In this document: positions 44,851-54,261 of the stretch, in pieces | Position numbering within the stretch: position 1 is the first letter of the stretch | Layout of the letters: every line of letters starts with the position of its first letter | Assembly (NCBI RefSeq): GCF_004354365.1 | Contig: NZ_SJCY01000006.1 | Location: 62,001 to 126,000, forward strand | DNA from: Pedobacter changchengzhani | GTDB lineage: Bacteria; Bacteroidota; Bacteroidia; Sphingobacteriales; Sphingobacteriaceae | Direction of reading: 5' to 3' | Length of the DNA stretch: 64,000 bases | The notes under the pieces: generated by a model | Database searches by the model: none | Told to the model about the DNA's origin: nothing | The model's input: only the letters and a program-made list of their open reading frames with translations | Made by a program: the position numbers and the translations under genes

Positions 44851-45855
44851 CTAATTCGTATCTGTACTTTCATTATAAGCCCCGTTTATTATATCTGTAA
44901 AATTAGAATGTCGTCCGTCTGTTAATTTTAGATCTGATTTTTTCGATTTCTCTGGCAAATGCACTTCTGCCAACATGCACCTTGCACTACCGCCACCATT
45001 TTTTTCGATGGTGTAAAGTGGCGCATATATAATTCTGCAATACTTTTCTAATTTAGAAATCTGCTCCGCATTTAAAGATAAATAGGCTTGGTCTGACATC
45101 ACCAATAATCGCTCTCCGCTTTTATTAGAAACCTCGAGCATATTGCCAGCGAAGTGGTTCATTTGATCTAGCGAAATTTCAATAATTTCTTTGCCTGAAC
45201 CACTCAAACTAACCGATACATTAAGTCTTTCTTCGGGATTTGGTATTGAATCTAAACAAATTACTGCAAAATCAGTCCCAATACACATCATTACGTTGGT
45301 GTGGTAAATTGGGAAATTCGAGCCATCAACAGCTTGAAATGATACTGCTGAATAACCTGTTAACATGCAAAAATTATCTAATACTTCTTGATCGGTACGC
45401 ACACTTAAACAAGCATAAGCAATTTTGTTTACCCGATCTAAAACCATACTACCTGTACCTTCTAAAAACGCATATTGCATTTCGTAAAAGCTTAAATCGG
45501 TGATGTGGTTTACTTCAAATTTTTCCTGTAAGCCTTCTATTATTTCTTTTCTACGCTCCAACCTTCGGTTTTCTGAAAACATCGGATATAAGAAAACTGA
45601 TCCATCATCGTGAAACGAAATCCAATTGTTTGGAAAAATAGAATCGGGTGTTTCAGGTTGTAAGGTATCGTTAATTACGCTCACATCAATATCGTTATGT
45701 CGTAGCATATCCACAAAATCATCAAACTCTTTTAACGCACTCGCTTGTACATCACTCTCTGTTGATGCAATTTGAAATTTATTATTCGCGGCGGTTTGCT
45801 CATTGAATTTAAAATCAACTGGACGAATCATTAAAAGGTGGTTGGTGGTCTGCAT
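44851..45855 (-). CDS. ctlX: citrulline hydrolase CtlX (arginine-deiminase-like)
   Basis: A 334-residue member of the pentein/amidinotransferase fold, matching CtlX, which hydrolyses citrulline to ornithine, CO2 and ammonia. Visible are MIRPVDFKFNEQTAANN at the N-terminus, FPNNWISFHDDGSVFLYPM with a substrate-binding segment, LEGTGSMVLDRV, and the catalytic Cys293 in GGGSARCMLAEVHLP. It lies 55 bp behind the arginine deiminase gene on the same strand, which fits a pathway of arginine to citrulline to ornithine. A dimethylarginine-type hydrolase would be the alternative reading. Confidence 0.88.
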   Translation of the reverse strand: MQTTNHLLMIRPVDFKFNEQTAANNKFQIASTESDVQASALKEFDDFVDMLRHNDIDVSVINDTLQPETPDSIFPNNWISFHDDGSVFLYPMFSENRRLERRKEIIEGLQEKFEVNHITDLSFYEMQYAFLEGTGSMVLDRVNKIAYACLSVRTDQEVLDNFCMLTGYSAVSFQAVDGSNFPIYHTNVMMCIGTDFAVICLDSIPNPEERLNVSVSLSGSGKEIIEISLDQMNHFAGNMLEVSNKSGERLLVMSDQAYLSLNAEQISKLEKYCRIIYAPLYTIEKNGGGSARCMLAEVHLPEKSKKSDLKLTDGRHSNFTDIINGAYNESTDTN

Positions 45856-45910
45856 TTTTTTAGTATCAAGTATTTAGTATCAAGATTTGATTTCAACATC
45901 GGCCTCAGCC

Positions 45911-47335
45911 TCAAATATCGTCTCTCAGCAACGGCAAACTCATACAATGGAAACCGCCACGTGCTCTTGATAATTCGGCCGAAGGCATTAAAACCAAAGT
46001 ATCGGTAATGGTTTCTACATTTTCTTTACCACTTTCCAAATCTTGAATCAAGTCTTTAACATCAACAACATTAAATCCCGCTTCCTTAAAAGCATCAACA
46101 GTTTTGTCGTTTCTATCGTAACCTAAAACAACGCCTTCTTTAATGGCCAATAAATTACACGAATCCGTCCATTGCTCTCTGGAATCGTACGGAAATGTAT
46201 TGTTTCCGCTATATATAATTTTGGTTGGCTCGGTACTTTTCAAATCATTCTGACTAATATCATTCAATAATGCCTCTACGTGTTCGAAATGTTTTGGTGT
46301 ACTTGGGTTGGCTTTTGTAAACTGTATCGCTGTGGTCGCTTCTGATTTTTCGGGTTCTTTTAAAAAATTAATTGGTTCGTAAGGATTGTATTTTGGCGAA
46401 TGTGCTATCGAATTTAAAATTACCCATACATTACGTTTTACCTGCGTAAAAACGGTATCAAGGTGCATATAATCCCGTTTATTCGGTATTTTAACAACCG
46501 TTACTTTTTCTACCACATCATTATCGAACAATAACTTAATGGCTTCATTTGCGCCGTGTTCTGATGTTCGTTCGCTACATCCAATTAAAACATGATTTGG
46601 ACTCACCATCATCACATCGCCACCTTCTAAAGTCGTGCTAAACGCAGGTTCATCGCCGGGGCGTAAAAAATGCATGGTCACATCCGGAATTTCAAGGATA
46701 TTCTCGCTGTAATGCGCAAATAATGGGTGATTAAAGAAAATATAACGCATTAAGAGCGTTTCTCTTACACGGGCCTTTTTTGCAGGTTTATTTAGTAAAA
46801 TATGATTATTTATTGTTGTACCAACATCCCTAGTAAAAATTAAATTAGGGATTGGCGCAAATATCATGGTATCATCGGCCAAAGTACCCGAAATCAAAAT
46901 TTCTGCCAATTCCTTTGGGTCGGTATTGGTCAACTTCATTTGAACCTTGTACGTGCAACCTTCTATGGAAGCAACTGCAGCAACTAATTTTTTCCGGATA
47001 GATTCACCTTGAAGCATCTCGCTCAATAAGTTTTGAATCTCAATAACAGATTTCGAATTGTGAAAATCGGGATGGTTTGGCTTATAAAAATTTCTATTGC
47101 CGTCTTCCGAATCTATTTGTGCTAACTTTCCTTTAATCTTTTCAGGATCAAGAAAATACATCAAAAGCTTAAGATAGTAATCATACTCGCCCTTGCGAAT
47201 GGTATCTAAATGCACAATATCTTCAAAAAGCCAATCTTGTGCTTTTGAGGGTACAACCTTTCCTAAACCACTATCCGGACTGTGGATTAGCAGTTTCCTT
47301 AATCTGCCAATCTCCGTTGTTACATTTATTTTCAA
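45911..47335 (-). CDS. arginine deiminase family protein
   Basis: A 474-residue amidinotransferase-fold protein. It has the motifs LIHSPDSGLGKVVPSKAQDWLFEDIVHLD at the N-terminus, the central LEGGDVMMVSPNHVLIGCSERTSEHG, MHLDTVFTQV, and the active-site Cys464 in RGGFHCMSLPLLRDD. This is the core of arginine deiminase (arginine to citrulline + ammonia), but longer than the roughly 410-residue ArcA. No arcB/arcC follows; instead the citrulline hydrolase does. The two probably form an operon with ornithine as product. Confidence 0.85.
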   Translation of the reverse strand: MKINVTTEIGRLRKLLIHSPDSGLGKVVPSKAQDWLFEDIVHLDTIRKGEYDYYLKLLMYFLDPEKIKGKLAQIDSEDGNRNFYKPNHPDFHNSKSVIEIQNLLSEMLQGESIRKKLVAAVASIEGCTYKVQMKLTNTDPKELAEILISGTLADDTMIFAPIPNLIFTRDVGTTINNHILLNKPAKKARVRETLLMRYIFFNHPLFAHYSENILEIPDVTMHFLRPGDEPAFSTTLEGGDVMMVSPNHVLIGCSERTSEHGANEAIKLLFDNDVVEKVTVVKIPNKRDYMHLDTVFTQVKRNVWVILNSIAHSPKYNPYEPINFLKEPEKSEATTAIQFTKANPSTPKHFEHVEALLNDISQNDLKSTEPTKIIYSGNNTFPYDSREQWTDSCNLLAIKEGVVLGYDRNDKTVDAFKEAGFNVVDVKDLIQDLESGKENVETITDTLVLMPSAELSRARGGFHCMSLPLLRDDI

Positions 47336-47354
47336 AATATTTTCCTTTGTAAAA

Positions 47355-49124
47355 TTAAAAAGAGGCTACATAATTATCCATGTAAGTTGCTCTTCCGTTT
47401 AACCAATTTTTTAACGATTGTGTGTATGAACTAATATCAAGCTGACCAGTGCGCCATAACGTTTGATCGTAAGCATGAGAAGCCTTAATTGTGGCAGAAT
47501 AAGTATCAACATAACTTAGCAAAGCTGGAAATTTCGTCGCTTTAAAAGCGAGCCATTTTTGTTTGTAAATGGTTTTAAAATTTGGATCAAGAAAAAATCT
47601 CGAAAAGAAGTTTTTCCCAGCGCCTTCAGTGTAAAACATACTGGTACTCGCAGATGTAAAATAAGTACCACCACCATCAAAAGAAAATGCCCAATCATAA
47701 TCCCAAAGTGGGCCAGCGGTATATTTTCCGTTTTTTGGTTTAAACATGTAAACACTTTTTGGGTGGCCAATTTCGATATTACAAATTAAATTGGTAACCA
47801 AAAGGTAATTTGCCAATTCATTTAAGTCGATGTAATCAGCATAATTATTATTAGGGAAACTGCTTGCTTTTACTAAGTTTTCCATAATCTGGAAATCACT
47901 TTTAATCGCAACAACTTCGCTTTGATTTGTTAGTTTAGGATACTTTATATTTACAGGCAAACCATAGCCATTAGAGTAAAACTTATAATCCTCATCGAAA
48001 TAACTATCCAGTTCCAAAAGTTTTCCACCATCTTCAATATTAATTCTGCTCGAACTAACCTCAATTTGTTCCGTTAGCATATAATTGCCCATATCTACAC
48101 CATTTATAGTAACATCCACTGCCACAATGTTGTTGGTATAAGGCATGTTTAAAAGTTTGCCTACATTTAGTGCTGTGGCATTTAACATCAATGTTGGATC
48201 TAAATAATTAGCCAACAACACATAATCTTTACCTTCTCTCATACCAAAAATTGATACTTTTTTATCCAATTTTAATCGGTAAGGCTTTTTATCATAGCTC
48301 CACGTACTATTTCCTCTTCCTTTTACTTTTGTTGTTGCTTTAAAACCCGCATAATCCTGATTGCCAACAATATCTAAATCTGCAGTTAAGTAATCATCTT
48401 GAGAAATAATTGGTTGTTTACCAGCTGTATTGATATATAGATGTGGTATATTTTTGTAGTTTAATTTAACCACAACATCCTTTTTCTGCCCAGTAGGCGA
48501 GGTTAAGGTATAATTGATTACACGTGTTAAATCTAAAGTAGAAATATTCGAATATTGCTTTTCGTTGCCAACCCTAACATCTACTGCACTGGTTACGAAA
48601 GTTGGTTTAAAGGATTTAACGTAACCACTAAAATCGCCTGTTAAAGTGTCATTTACAACAGAAAATTGTATATCATTTGAAATTTTATCATTATAACTTT
48701 TTAAAATGTAAAATGAAGAAAATTTCAAGCCAACGTCATCTACCTTATTAATAGTTATCGTATAAGAGCCAACAGTACCATCGCTGCCAGTTACTTTATA
48801 AATTAGCGGTTTCGAGAAATCATTAACAGTTTTTTCAGAGACTTGGTTTACACCGTTTACTTCAACTTTTGCACCTTCGAAACTAAATGTAGCAACTAAT
48901 GATGAATAATTTATGCCGTTAGGTACATCTATTTTAATTTCATTATCTCCAGTCATGCCATAAAGATCCGATTGGATGTAGGCAGCGTTATTCTTACTTT
49001 CAATTTTAAAAGCAATCAATCTACCAGGAATTTTAGTTTGTTCTAAAATATCTTCCTTTTTTTTACAAGATGTTACTGCAGAAACTATGGATATGATAAA
49101 GAACAGCTTTAAATAAATTCTCAT
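47355..49124 (-). CDS. CotH-kinase-family lipoprotein
   Basis: A 589-residue lipoprotein (lipobox VTSC, Cys20). The N-terminal part has two beta-sandwich repeats (about 30-220), the first DUF5018/cadherin-like with ITGSYTIT-type strands. The C-terminal half (about 250-580) is a CotH kinase domain: KVKGRGNSTWSYDKKPYRLKL, LLANYLDPTLMLNATALNVG, TEQIEV and the catalytic-loop-like GPLWDYDWAFSFDGG. CotH proteins are atypical protein kinases that modify surface proteins. It is located extracytoplasmically; partners are unknown. Its stop lies 19 bp from the arginine deiminase start on the same strand. Confidence 0.85.
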   Translation of the reverse strand: MRIYLKLFFIISIVSAVTSCKKKEDILEQTKIPGRLIAFKIESKNNAAYIQSDLYGMTGDNEIKIDVPNGINYSSLVATFSFEGAKVEVNGVNQVSEKTVNDFSKPLIYKVTGSDGTVGSYTITINKVDDVGLKFSSFYILKSYNDKISNDIQFSVVNDTLTGDFSGYVKSFKPTFVTSAVDVRVGNEKQYSNISTLDLTRVINYTLTSPTGQKKDVVVKLNYKNIPHLYINTAGKQPIISQDDYLTADLDIVGNQDYAGFKATTKVKGRGNSTWSYDKKPYRLKLDKKVSIFGMREGKDYVLLANYLDPTLMLNATALNVGKLLNMPYTNNIVAVDVTINGVDMGNYMLTEQIEVSSSRINIEDGGKLLELDSYFDEDYKFYSNGYGLPVNIKYPKLTNQSEVVAIKSDFQIMENLVKASSFPNNNYADYIDLNELANYLLVTNLICNIEIGHPKSVYMFKPKNGKYTAGPLWDYDWAFSFDGGGTYFTSASTSMFYTEGAGKNFFSRFFLDPNFKTIYKQKWLAFKATKFPALLSYVDTYSATIKASHAYDQTLWRTGQLDISSYTQSLKNWLNGRATYMDNYVASF

Positions 49125-49426
49125 ATACTTTATGCTATTTATAGGTTAGCGGGCTAAATTAAGATTTTTTTTCATTTTAGCCGGTTTGTTGTTGAAGTTT
49201 AGTTTTTAAATAACAAAGTATTTACATCTAACTAGCTAGCTCATTACTACATCGAACCAACCTTCAAATCTTAATGTTTTGTCTCCTAATCTACCAACGT
49301 TAGACTTTCATACCTTCCCAACCTTTTTGCAGCCAAACTTCAAACTTCGGTTCTTCAACCTCGTACTTTTCGGACTTCCAACCCTCGACCTTCCTCACTT
49401 CCCGACTTTTTTATTAATTTCGCACC
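49125..49426. repeat. CTTCCAACC-type degenerate repeat upstream of argS
   Basis: The 302-bp gap between CotH and argS has no gene. About 49255-49405 is a pyrimidine-rich tract of degenerate units such as AACCTTCAAAT, CTTCCCAACCTT, CTTCAAACTTCGG and CTTCCAACCCTCGACC. A TAATTTCG element close to a -7 box (TAnnTTTG, one mismatch) lies at 49414-49421, 5 nt before the ATG. Confidence 0.55.
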
Positions 49427-51199
49427 ATGAATTTTATTATTTCCAAAGCACAGAAAGCCATTTTAGAACTTTACAAAGAAGAAGTTGCCGAAAGTGTGAT
49501 CAACATACAAGATACGCGTAAAGAATTTGAAGGTCAGGCAACGATTGTTGTTTTCCCGATTACCAAAATATCAAAAAAATCGCCTGAGCAAACTGCAAAT
49601 GAAATTGGCGAGTATTTGGTAGCCAACGTAGCAGAGGTAACTGGATTTAATGTAGTTAAAGGATTTTTAAATTTAAGCATTGCCGAAAGTTTCTTCCTTA
49701 ATCAATTTAATACGGAGATCTTAGGCGCCGATTTCGGGGTTTTTCCGCAAAACGGTAAAAAAGTAATGGTAGAATATTCTTCGCCAAATACCAATAAACC
49801 ACTCCATTTAGGGCACGTTCGCAATAATTTATTAGGTTACTCTGTTTCAGCATTGCTGAAAGCGAATGGTTACGATGTAGTTAAAGTAAACTTGGTTAAC
49901 GATCGTGGTATCCACATTTGTAAATCGATGCTGGCTTGGCAAATATGGGGCAACGGCGAAACACCAGAAAGTACTGGCTTAAAGGGCGATCATTTGGTAG
50001 GGAAATACTATGTAATTTTCGATAAAGAATATAAAAAAGAAATTGAAACCTTAAAAGCCGGCGGACAAACAGAAGACGAAGCGAAAAAAAATGCACCATT
50101 AATTAAAGAAGCACAACAAATGCTTTTGAAATGGGAGCAAGGCGATGAAGCTGTGGTTTGGCTTTGGAAAACCATGAACGAATGGGTGTATGCTGGCTTT
50201 AACGTAACGTATAAAAACTTAGGTGTAGATTTCGATAAATTTTATTACGAAAGCAATACCTATTTATTGGGCAAAGGAACAGTTGATGAGGGCTTGGCGA
50301 AGGGCGTTTTCTTTAAAAAGGAAGATGGCTCGGTTTGGATTGATTTAACAGCCGACGGCTTAGATGAAAAACTTGTTTTGCGTGCCGATGGAACTTCGGT
50401 TTACATTACGCAAGATTTGGGCACTGCCGAAATGAAACATGATGATTTCCAAATGGATGAATCTATTTATGTGGTGGGCAATGAACAGGATTATCATTTT
50501 AAGGTTTTGTTTTTGATTTTAGATAAATTGGGTAAAGGCTGGGCGAAAGGACTTTATCATTTATCGTACGGGATGGTTGATTTACCAAACGGCAAAATGA
50601 AGAGTAGGGAAGGAACCGTTGTAGATGCCGACGAGTTGATTGAAAGCATGATTAACACTGCTCGTGAGAAGACGGAAGAATTGGGTAAAACCAACGATTT
50701 TAGCGAAACCGATAAAGAAGAATTATATAAAAATATTGGTTTAGGCGCTTTAAAGTACTTCTTGCTCAAGGTAGAACCGAAGAAAAGATTGTTGTTTAAT
50801 CCTGCAGAAAGCATAGATTTTCAAGGTAATACGGGCCCGTTTATACAATACACACATGCAAGAATAAAATCGCTGTTAAGCAAAGCTGATTACGAATTTA
50901 AAGTTAACGGAAGTGAGTTTTCTGGTATTTCTGATGTAGAGTTAGATATGATTTTACTGTTGGCTAAATATCCTTCGGAGCTTGCAATTGCAGCAAAAGC
51001 TTTTAGTCCGGCGAGTTTAGCCAATTACTTATACGAATTGGCTAAGTTGTTTAATAAGTTTTACCATGAAGTACCACCAATTGTAAAAACCGAAGCCGGA
51101 GAAGCAAAGCAGTTTCGTTTAAACTTATGCAAAAAAACCGCTGATATCATTAACGCAGGTATGCTTATATTGGGCATTACTTCGCCAGAAAGGATGTAA
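49427..51199 (+). CDS. argS: arginyl-tRNA synthetase
   Basis: A 590-residue class I aminoacyl-tRNA synthetase charging tRNA-Arg. The N-terminal Add1 domain (about 1-90) is followed by the HIGH-type motif HLGHVRNN (about 127), the INP/CP region and KMSKS counterpart GKMKSREG (about 386), then the anticodon-binding DALR domain (about 470-590) ending LGITSPERM, the typical ArgS terminus. Length fits the bacterial family. The mRNA probably starts just upstream of the ATG at 49427. Confidence 0.96.
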   Translation: MNFIISKAQKAILELYKEEVAESVINIQDTRKEFEGQATIVVFPITKISKKSPEQTANEIGEYLVANVAEVTGFNVVKGFLNLSIAESFFLNQFNTEILGADFGVFPQNGKKVMVEYSSPNTNKPLHLGHVRNNLLGYSVSALLKANGYDVVKVNLVNDRGIHICKSMLAWQIWGNGETPESTGLKGDHLVGKYYVIFDKEYKKEIETLKAGGQTEDEAKKNAPLIKEAQQMLLKWEQGDEAVVWLWKTMNEWVYAGFNVTYKNLGVDFDKFYYESNTYLLGKGTVDEGLAKGVFFKKEDGSVWIDLTADGLDEKLVLRADGTSVYITQDLGTAEMKHDDFQMDESIYVVGNEQDYHFKVLFLILDKLGKGWAKGLYHLSYGMVDLPNGKMKSREGTVVDADELIESMINTAREKTEELGKTNDFSETDKEELYKNIGLGALKYFLLKVEPKKRLLFNPAESIDFQGNTGPFIQYTHARIKSLLSKADYEFKVNGSEFSGISDVELDMILLLAKYPSELAIAAKAFSPASLANYLYELAKLFNKFYHEVPPIVKTEAGEAKQFRLNLCKKTADIINAGMLILGITSPERM

Positions 51200-51694
51200 G
51201 CTTCGGTTTATTTTTTTTTCTAGCGAGGAGAAAACTGGCTGTTATGTTAAGTAACTTTTGCATTACCATTGCTACAATTAATTTGTTTTAGCAATTTAAT
51301 TTGCTATGTTTGGTAAGTTTGAAAAACAAATATCTACATATCGACCTAAAAGAAAGAGGCTTTAAGCTTCTGAAGCATTTTACCTTATTTAAAGGTATGG
51401 TGCTTAAAACTGCATTTGGTTTTTGTAGTATCGTTTTTTACATTCCTTCCTTTAAGGATTTTGATAATATTGCCCCGGCCTTCTAAAACAAAGAAAGCAA
51501 ATTCAGGACCGGGGATTCCTTGTATCTTTTTATTATTTAAAATTTAGAACATTCGCATTTGCGTGATGATTCTTTTGTTTTTTTTAAAAATATCCCGAAC
51601 AAAATTTAACGCAGTTAACAGCGATAATGGTAATTTTTTAAATTCCTGATACAAAAAACTAACCCAATTACAATTATTTAATTTAAATGAAAAT
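51200..51694. other. 495-bp leader region upstream of the GreA-like genes
   Basis: No gene is supported. A GC-rich hairpin stands out in AT-rich DNA: CCCCGG-CCT (about 51473-51481) pairs with AGG-A-CCGGGG (about 51507-51516) around a roughly 26-nt loop. It lies about 180 bp before the first GreA/GreB-like gene. An open frame at 51301-51486 has no family features and atypical composition. The hairpin could be a leader structure or a terminator remnant. Confidence 0.4.
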
Positions 51695-52078
51695 ATGAAC
51701 TTAAATGAAAGCAATCCAGTTATTGTCACCGAAAGTGACTATAATTTATTGAAACCTTTTTTTAGTAAGATTTCAAAACCTGATGAAGCCATGTCGCTTT
51801 CTTCAGAATTAAGTCGAGCAGTGGTGATTAAAGACGACGCTTTTCCGAAAAACGCCATCAGATTAAATTCTAAAATCAAAATTGTTGAGGAAACCACTGG
51901 AGAAGCCATGGAGATTATCATCGTATTGCCTCAGTATGCTGATATTAAGCAAAAAAAGATCTCGATATTGACGCCAATTGCCGCTGCGCTTATTGGTTTC
52001 AGAGAAGGGGAGGTTGTAAAGTGGAAAGTTCCGGCAGGATTAAAGCAATTTAAAATAACGGAGGTGATTGCACCCTAA
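51695..52078 (+). CDS. GreA/GreB-family (Rnk-like) protein 1
   Basis: A 127-residue protein with the GreA/GreB C-terminal domain: LNSKIKIVEETTGEAMEIIIVLP, then ISILTPIAAALIGFREGEVVKWKVPAGLKQFKITEV. The coiled-coil N-terminal domain that enters the polymerase channel is short or missing, so it resembles the nucleoside-diphosphate-kinase regulator Rnk. Probably binds RNA polymerase and modulates elongation. A paralogue follows 140 bp later. The ATG at 51695 is preceded by AT-rich DNA. Confidence 0.82.
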   Translation: MNLNESNPVIVTESDYNLLKPFFSKISKPDEAMSLSSELSRAVVIKDDAFPKNAIRLNSKIKIVEETTGEAMEIIIVLPQYADIKQKKISILTPIAAALIGFREGEVVKWKVPAGLKQFKITEVIAP

Positions 52079-52218
52079 TTAAATAAGAGTAATATGAATA
52101 GATGTAGATTTAAAATTATAATGGATTTTAGTAATTCTGCCTCGGGGGACTATAGCCACCGGGGCGATAAGAATATGCTATGGAAATTATTTTTAAATTA
52201 AATTTTATCACATTTATT

Positions 52219-52608
52219 ATGACTACCCAAGAAACAAAAAAACAGATTATATTAACAACAGGAATGTTTGATATTTTAAAAGATCAAATTAGAAGGAAAA
52301 AAATTAACCCTAAAAATGAAGGTCAAATTGTATCTGAACTAAGAACCGCTAAACAGGTAAATAGAAGAGATTTACCAGCAAACATTGTAGATGTTTACAA
52401 AAAAGTAGTAGTTAGAGAAATTAATTCTGGCGAAGCACTTACTTATTTATTTGTGCCGGCAAATGTTGCCCGTGCAAAACATGGTACCATTTCAATTTTA
52501 TCTGAAGTTGGCCTTGCGCTATTAGGTCACGAAGTTGATTCGATTATCGAGTGGCATACTGAAGAAGGTGAAAAAGCCTTTAGAATTGAAGAAGTGAGTG
52601 ATTTATAA
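52219..52608 (+). CDS. GreA/GreB-family (Rnk-like) protein 2
   Basis: A 129-residue paralogue of the previous gene with KQIILTTGMFDILKDQIRRKK at the N-terminus and the FVPANVARAKHGTISILSEVGLALLGHEVDSIIEWHTEEGEKAFRIEEV core. I place the start at ATG 52219, since the 13 residues before it (ATG 52180) are non-conserved and AT-rich. It is followed by a strong terminator, so the two paralogues may be one transcript. Exact role unknown; RNA polymerase binding is inferred from the family. Confidence 0.82.
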   Translation: MTTQETKKQIILTTGMFDILKDQIRRKKINPKNEGQIVSELRTAKQVNRRDLPANIVDVYKKVVVREINSGEALTYLFVPANVARAKHGTISILSEVGLALLGHEVDSIIEWHTEEGEKAFRIEEVSDL

Positions 52609-52636
52609 AATTCAGTTCTTTATTTCTTATAATGAT

Positions 52637-52684
52637 AAAGCTAATAAGCGGTTAATGATAAGCCGCTTATTAGCTTTTTTTTTT
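52637..52684 (+). terminator. strong intrinsic terminator of the GreA-like pair
   Basis: AAAGCTAATAAGCGG (52637-52651) and CCGCTTATTAGCTTT (52663-52677) form a perfect 15-bp stem with an 11-nt loop, followed by a T run to about 52684. It lies 28 bp after the stop at 52608. Confidence 0.95.
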
Positions 52685-52812
52685 AATAGTTATGCCTAGG
52701 ATTATCCATGGTTGGTGTCGTCTAAAAACATCTTTTACTACGCTGTAAAAGGTTTGATGGATTTAAATCGGTGCGCTGATAACAGCAAACATGTAGATTT
52801 ATTACCAATATC

Positions 52813-53934
52813 TTATTTTTCAGTTCCTTCTTTACTCGGAACATGCTGTCTACGTCTAAATCGTGGAAAACTCATAGGACTTTTCGCTGGGCGTTCATCC
52901 CCTAACAACACACCCCACTGTTTGAACATTTCTGTACGATCAAAAATAATTTTTAACACAGCTACTGTCGGCAAAGCCAAAAACATACCCGAAACTCCAG
53001 CTATACTTCCCCCAATAAACACACCGAGAATTGCGAATAGCGCGTTTATTTTAACTTTAGAACCTACAATACGTGGCATTAAAATATTGTTATCTAAAAA
53101 CTGAACAAAAGCAATAACACCTAAAACGGTAATCACCGGCCATAATTCTTGGGAAGATGTAAGGGTAAGCAATACACCAATCAAATTGCCAATCAGCGCA
53201 CCGATGTATGGAATTAAATTTAAAATCGCGAAAATTACGCCAATTAATAAAGCATGCTTAATCCCAATGAGCATTAAAATTCCACCCAAAAGGATAGTCA
53301 TGTAGGTAATTTGAATAAGCAGGCCGATTAAGTAGCTTTTGATGATTGATTCGGTTTCATAAATAGCATCTTTCACCTTTGGATGATCTTGAGGTTTAAA
53401 CCACATAAATATAAATCTTACCAAAATATCTTTATAAAACAGCATGAGGTAAATGTAAATTGGCAACAATCCAAGAAATACAAAAACACCACTTAACGTA
53501 ACCGCTGCGCCACCAGCAAGAGAGGTTCCCATGTTCATCAAATCATCGCTTTTGGCCTGAATAAAAGCTTTCTGTTGCTTATCGTTATAGTGCGTTATGT
53601 TGGTTATCCAATCGCTTAACGAATTAATATGCAGGGCTACATTTTTCTTGATTTGAGGAAAATCACTTACGAGCAAGCCGATTTGGTGCGAAAAAAACCA
53701 CACTACTAACGAAACAAATAATGCCACTACTAAAATTGAAAACACAATTGCCAAACTTTCAGGTAGTTTCTTTCTTTTTAAAAAGCGATAAATAGGAAGG
53801 AGCATTATGCTTATAAAGAATGCCATTAAAATCGGCATAATAATGTCTTTTCCAATAACCATTACTGCAACAATGGCAATTAGTCCCAATAATTCAATCG
53901 ATCTTTTTACGGTTAAGGGTAGGGTATTCTGCAT
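52813..53934 (-). CDS. AI-2E family transporter (PerM-like)
   Basis: A 373-residue inner-membrane protein with eight or so hydrophobic segments. It shows the AI-2E transporter family features: MPILMAFFISIMLLPIYRFLKRKKLPESLAIV at the N-terminus and the FAILNLIPYIGALIGNLIGVLL and MPRIVGSKVKINALFAILGVFIGG motifs in the second half. Members export diverse small molecules or sodium; export of autoinducer-2 is not implied here. It is convergent with the GreA-like pair. Confidence 0.88.
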   Translation of the reverse strand: MQNTLPLTVKRSIELLGLIAIVAVMVIGKDIIMPILMAFFISIMLLPIYRFLKRKKLPESLAIVFSILVVALFVSLVVWFFSHQIGLLVSDFPQIKKNVALHINSLSDWITNITHYNDKQQKAFIQAKSDDLMNMGTSLAGGAAVTLSGVFVFLGLLPIYIYLMLFYKDILVRFIFMWFKPQDHPKVKDAIYETESIIKSYLIGLLIQITYMTILLGGILMLIGIKHALLIGVIFAILNLIPYIGALIGNLIGVLLTLTSSQELWPVITVLGVIAFVQFLDNNILMPRIVGSKVKINALFAILGVFIGGSIAGVSGMFLALPTVAVLKIIFDRTEMFKQWGVLLGDERPAKSPMSFPRFRRRQHVPSKEGTEK

Positions 53935-54261
53935 AAGTTATTTAGTTTCCAACTGCTAAACAGCAAGGTAATAAAAATGTTTTATTCTTAATTTGTTTAA
54001 AACCTATACGCTATAATAGAAATATTAGGCGTTTCTTTTAATTCACTGCCTTTTTTCAAGGATGAGGTGTGCTGGACTGCGAGGTGGCGAGGGTGATATT
54101 TTGTTTTGTACATCCAACTCAATTCACAAGCTCCATATTTAGTAATTTCCACTCCAAAAAATCATTATACAATCTCCAATATTAAATTTATTAAAAAAAA
54201 TTACCCCATTTCCATCATTAATAAGGCGATAAGCGTTATTTTTACCACTCGTAAAATAAAG
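53935..54261. other. intergenic region before mnmE
   Basis: 327 bp between the divergent AI-2E and mnmE genes. I see no gene. A longer in-frame ATG at 54106 for mnmE would add 52 residues without similarity to the family, so it is not used. A GATATTTTG sequence at about 54093 resembles a -7 box, but imperfectly. Confidence 0.4.

Noticed and set aside
51301..51486. A 61-residue plus-strand frame before the GreA-like genes
   Set aside because: No family, no promoter or RBS, overlaps the GC-rich hairpin region.
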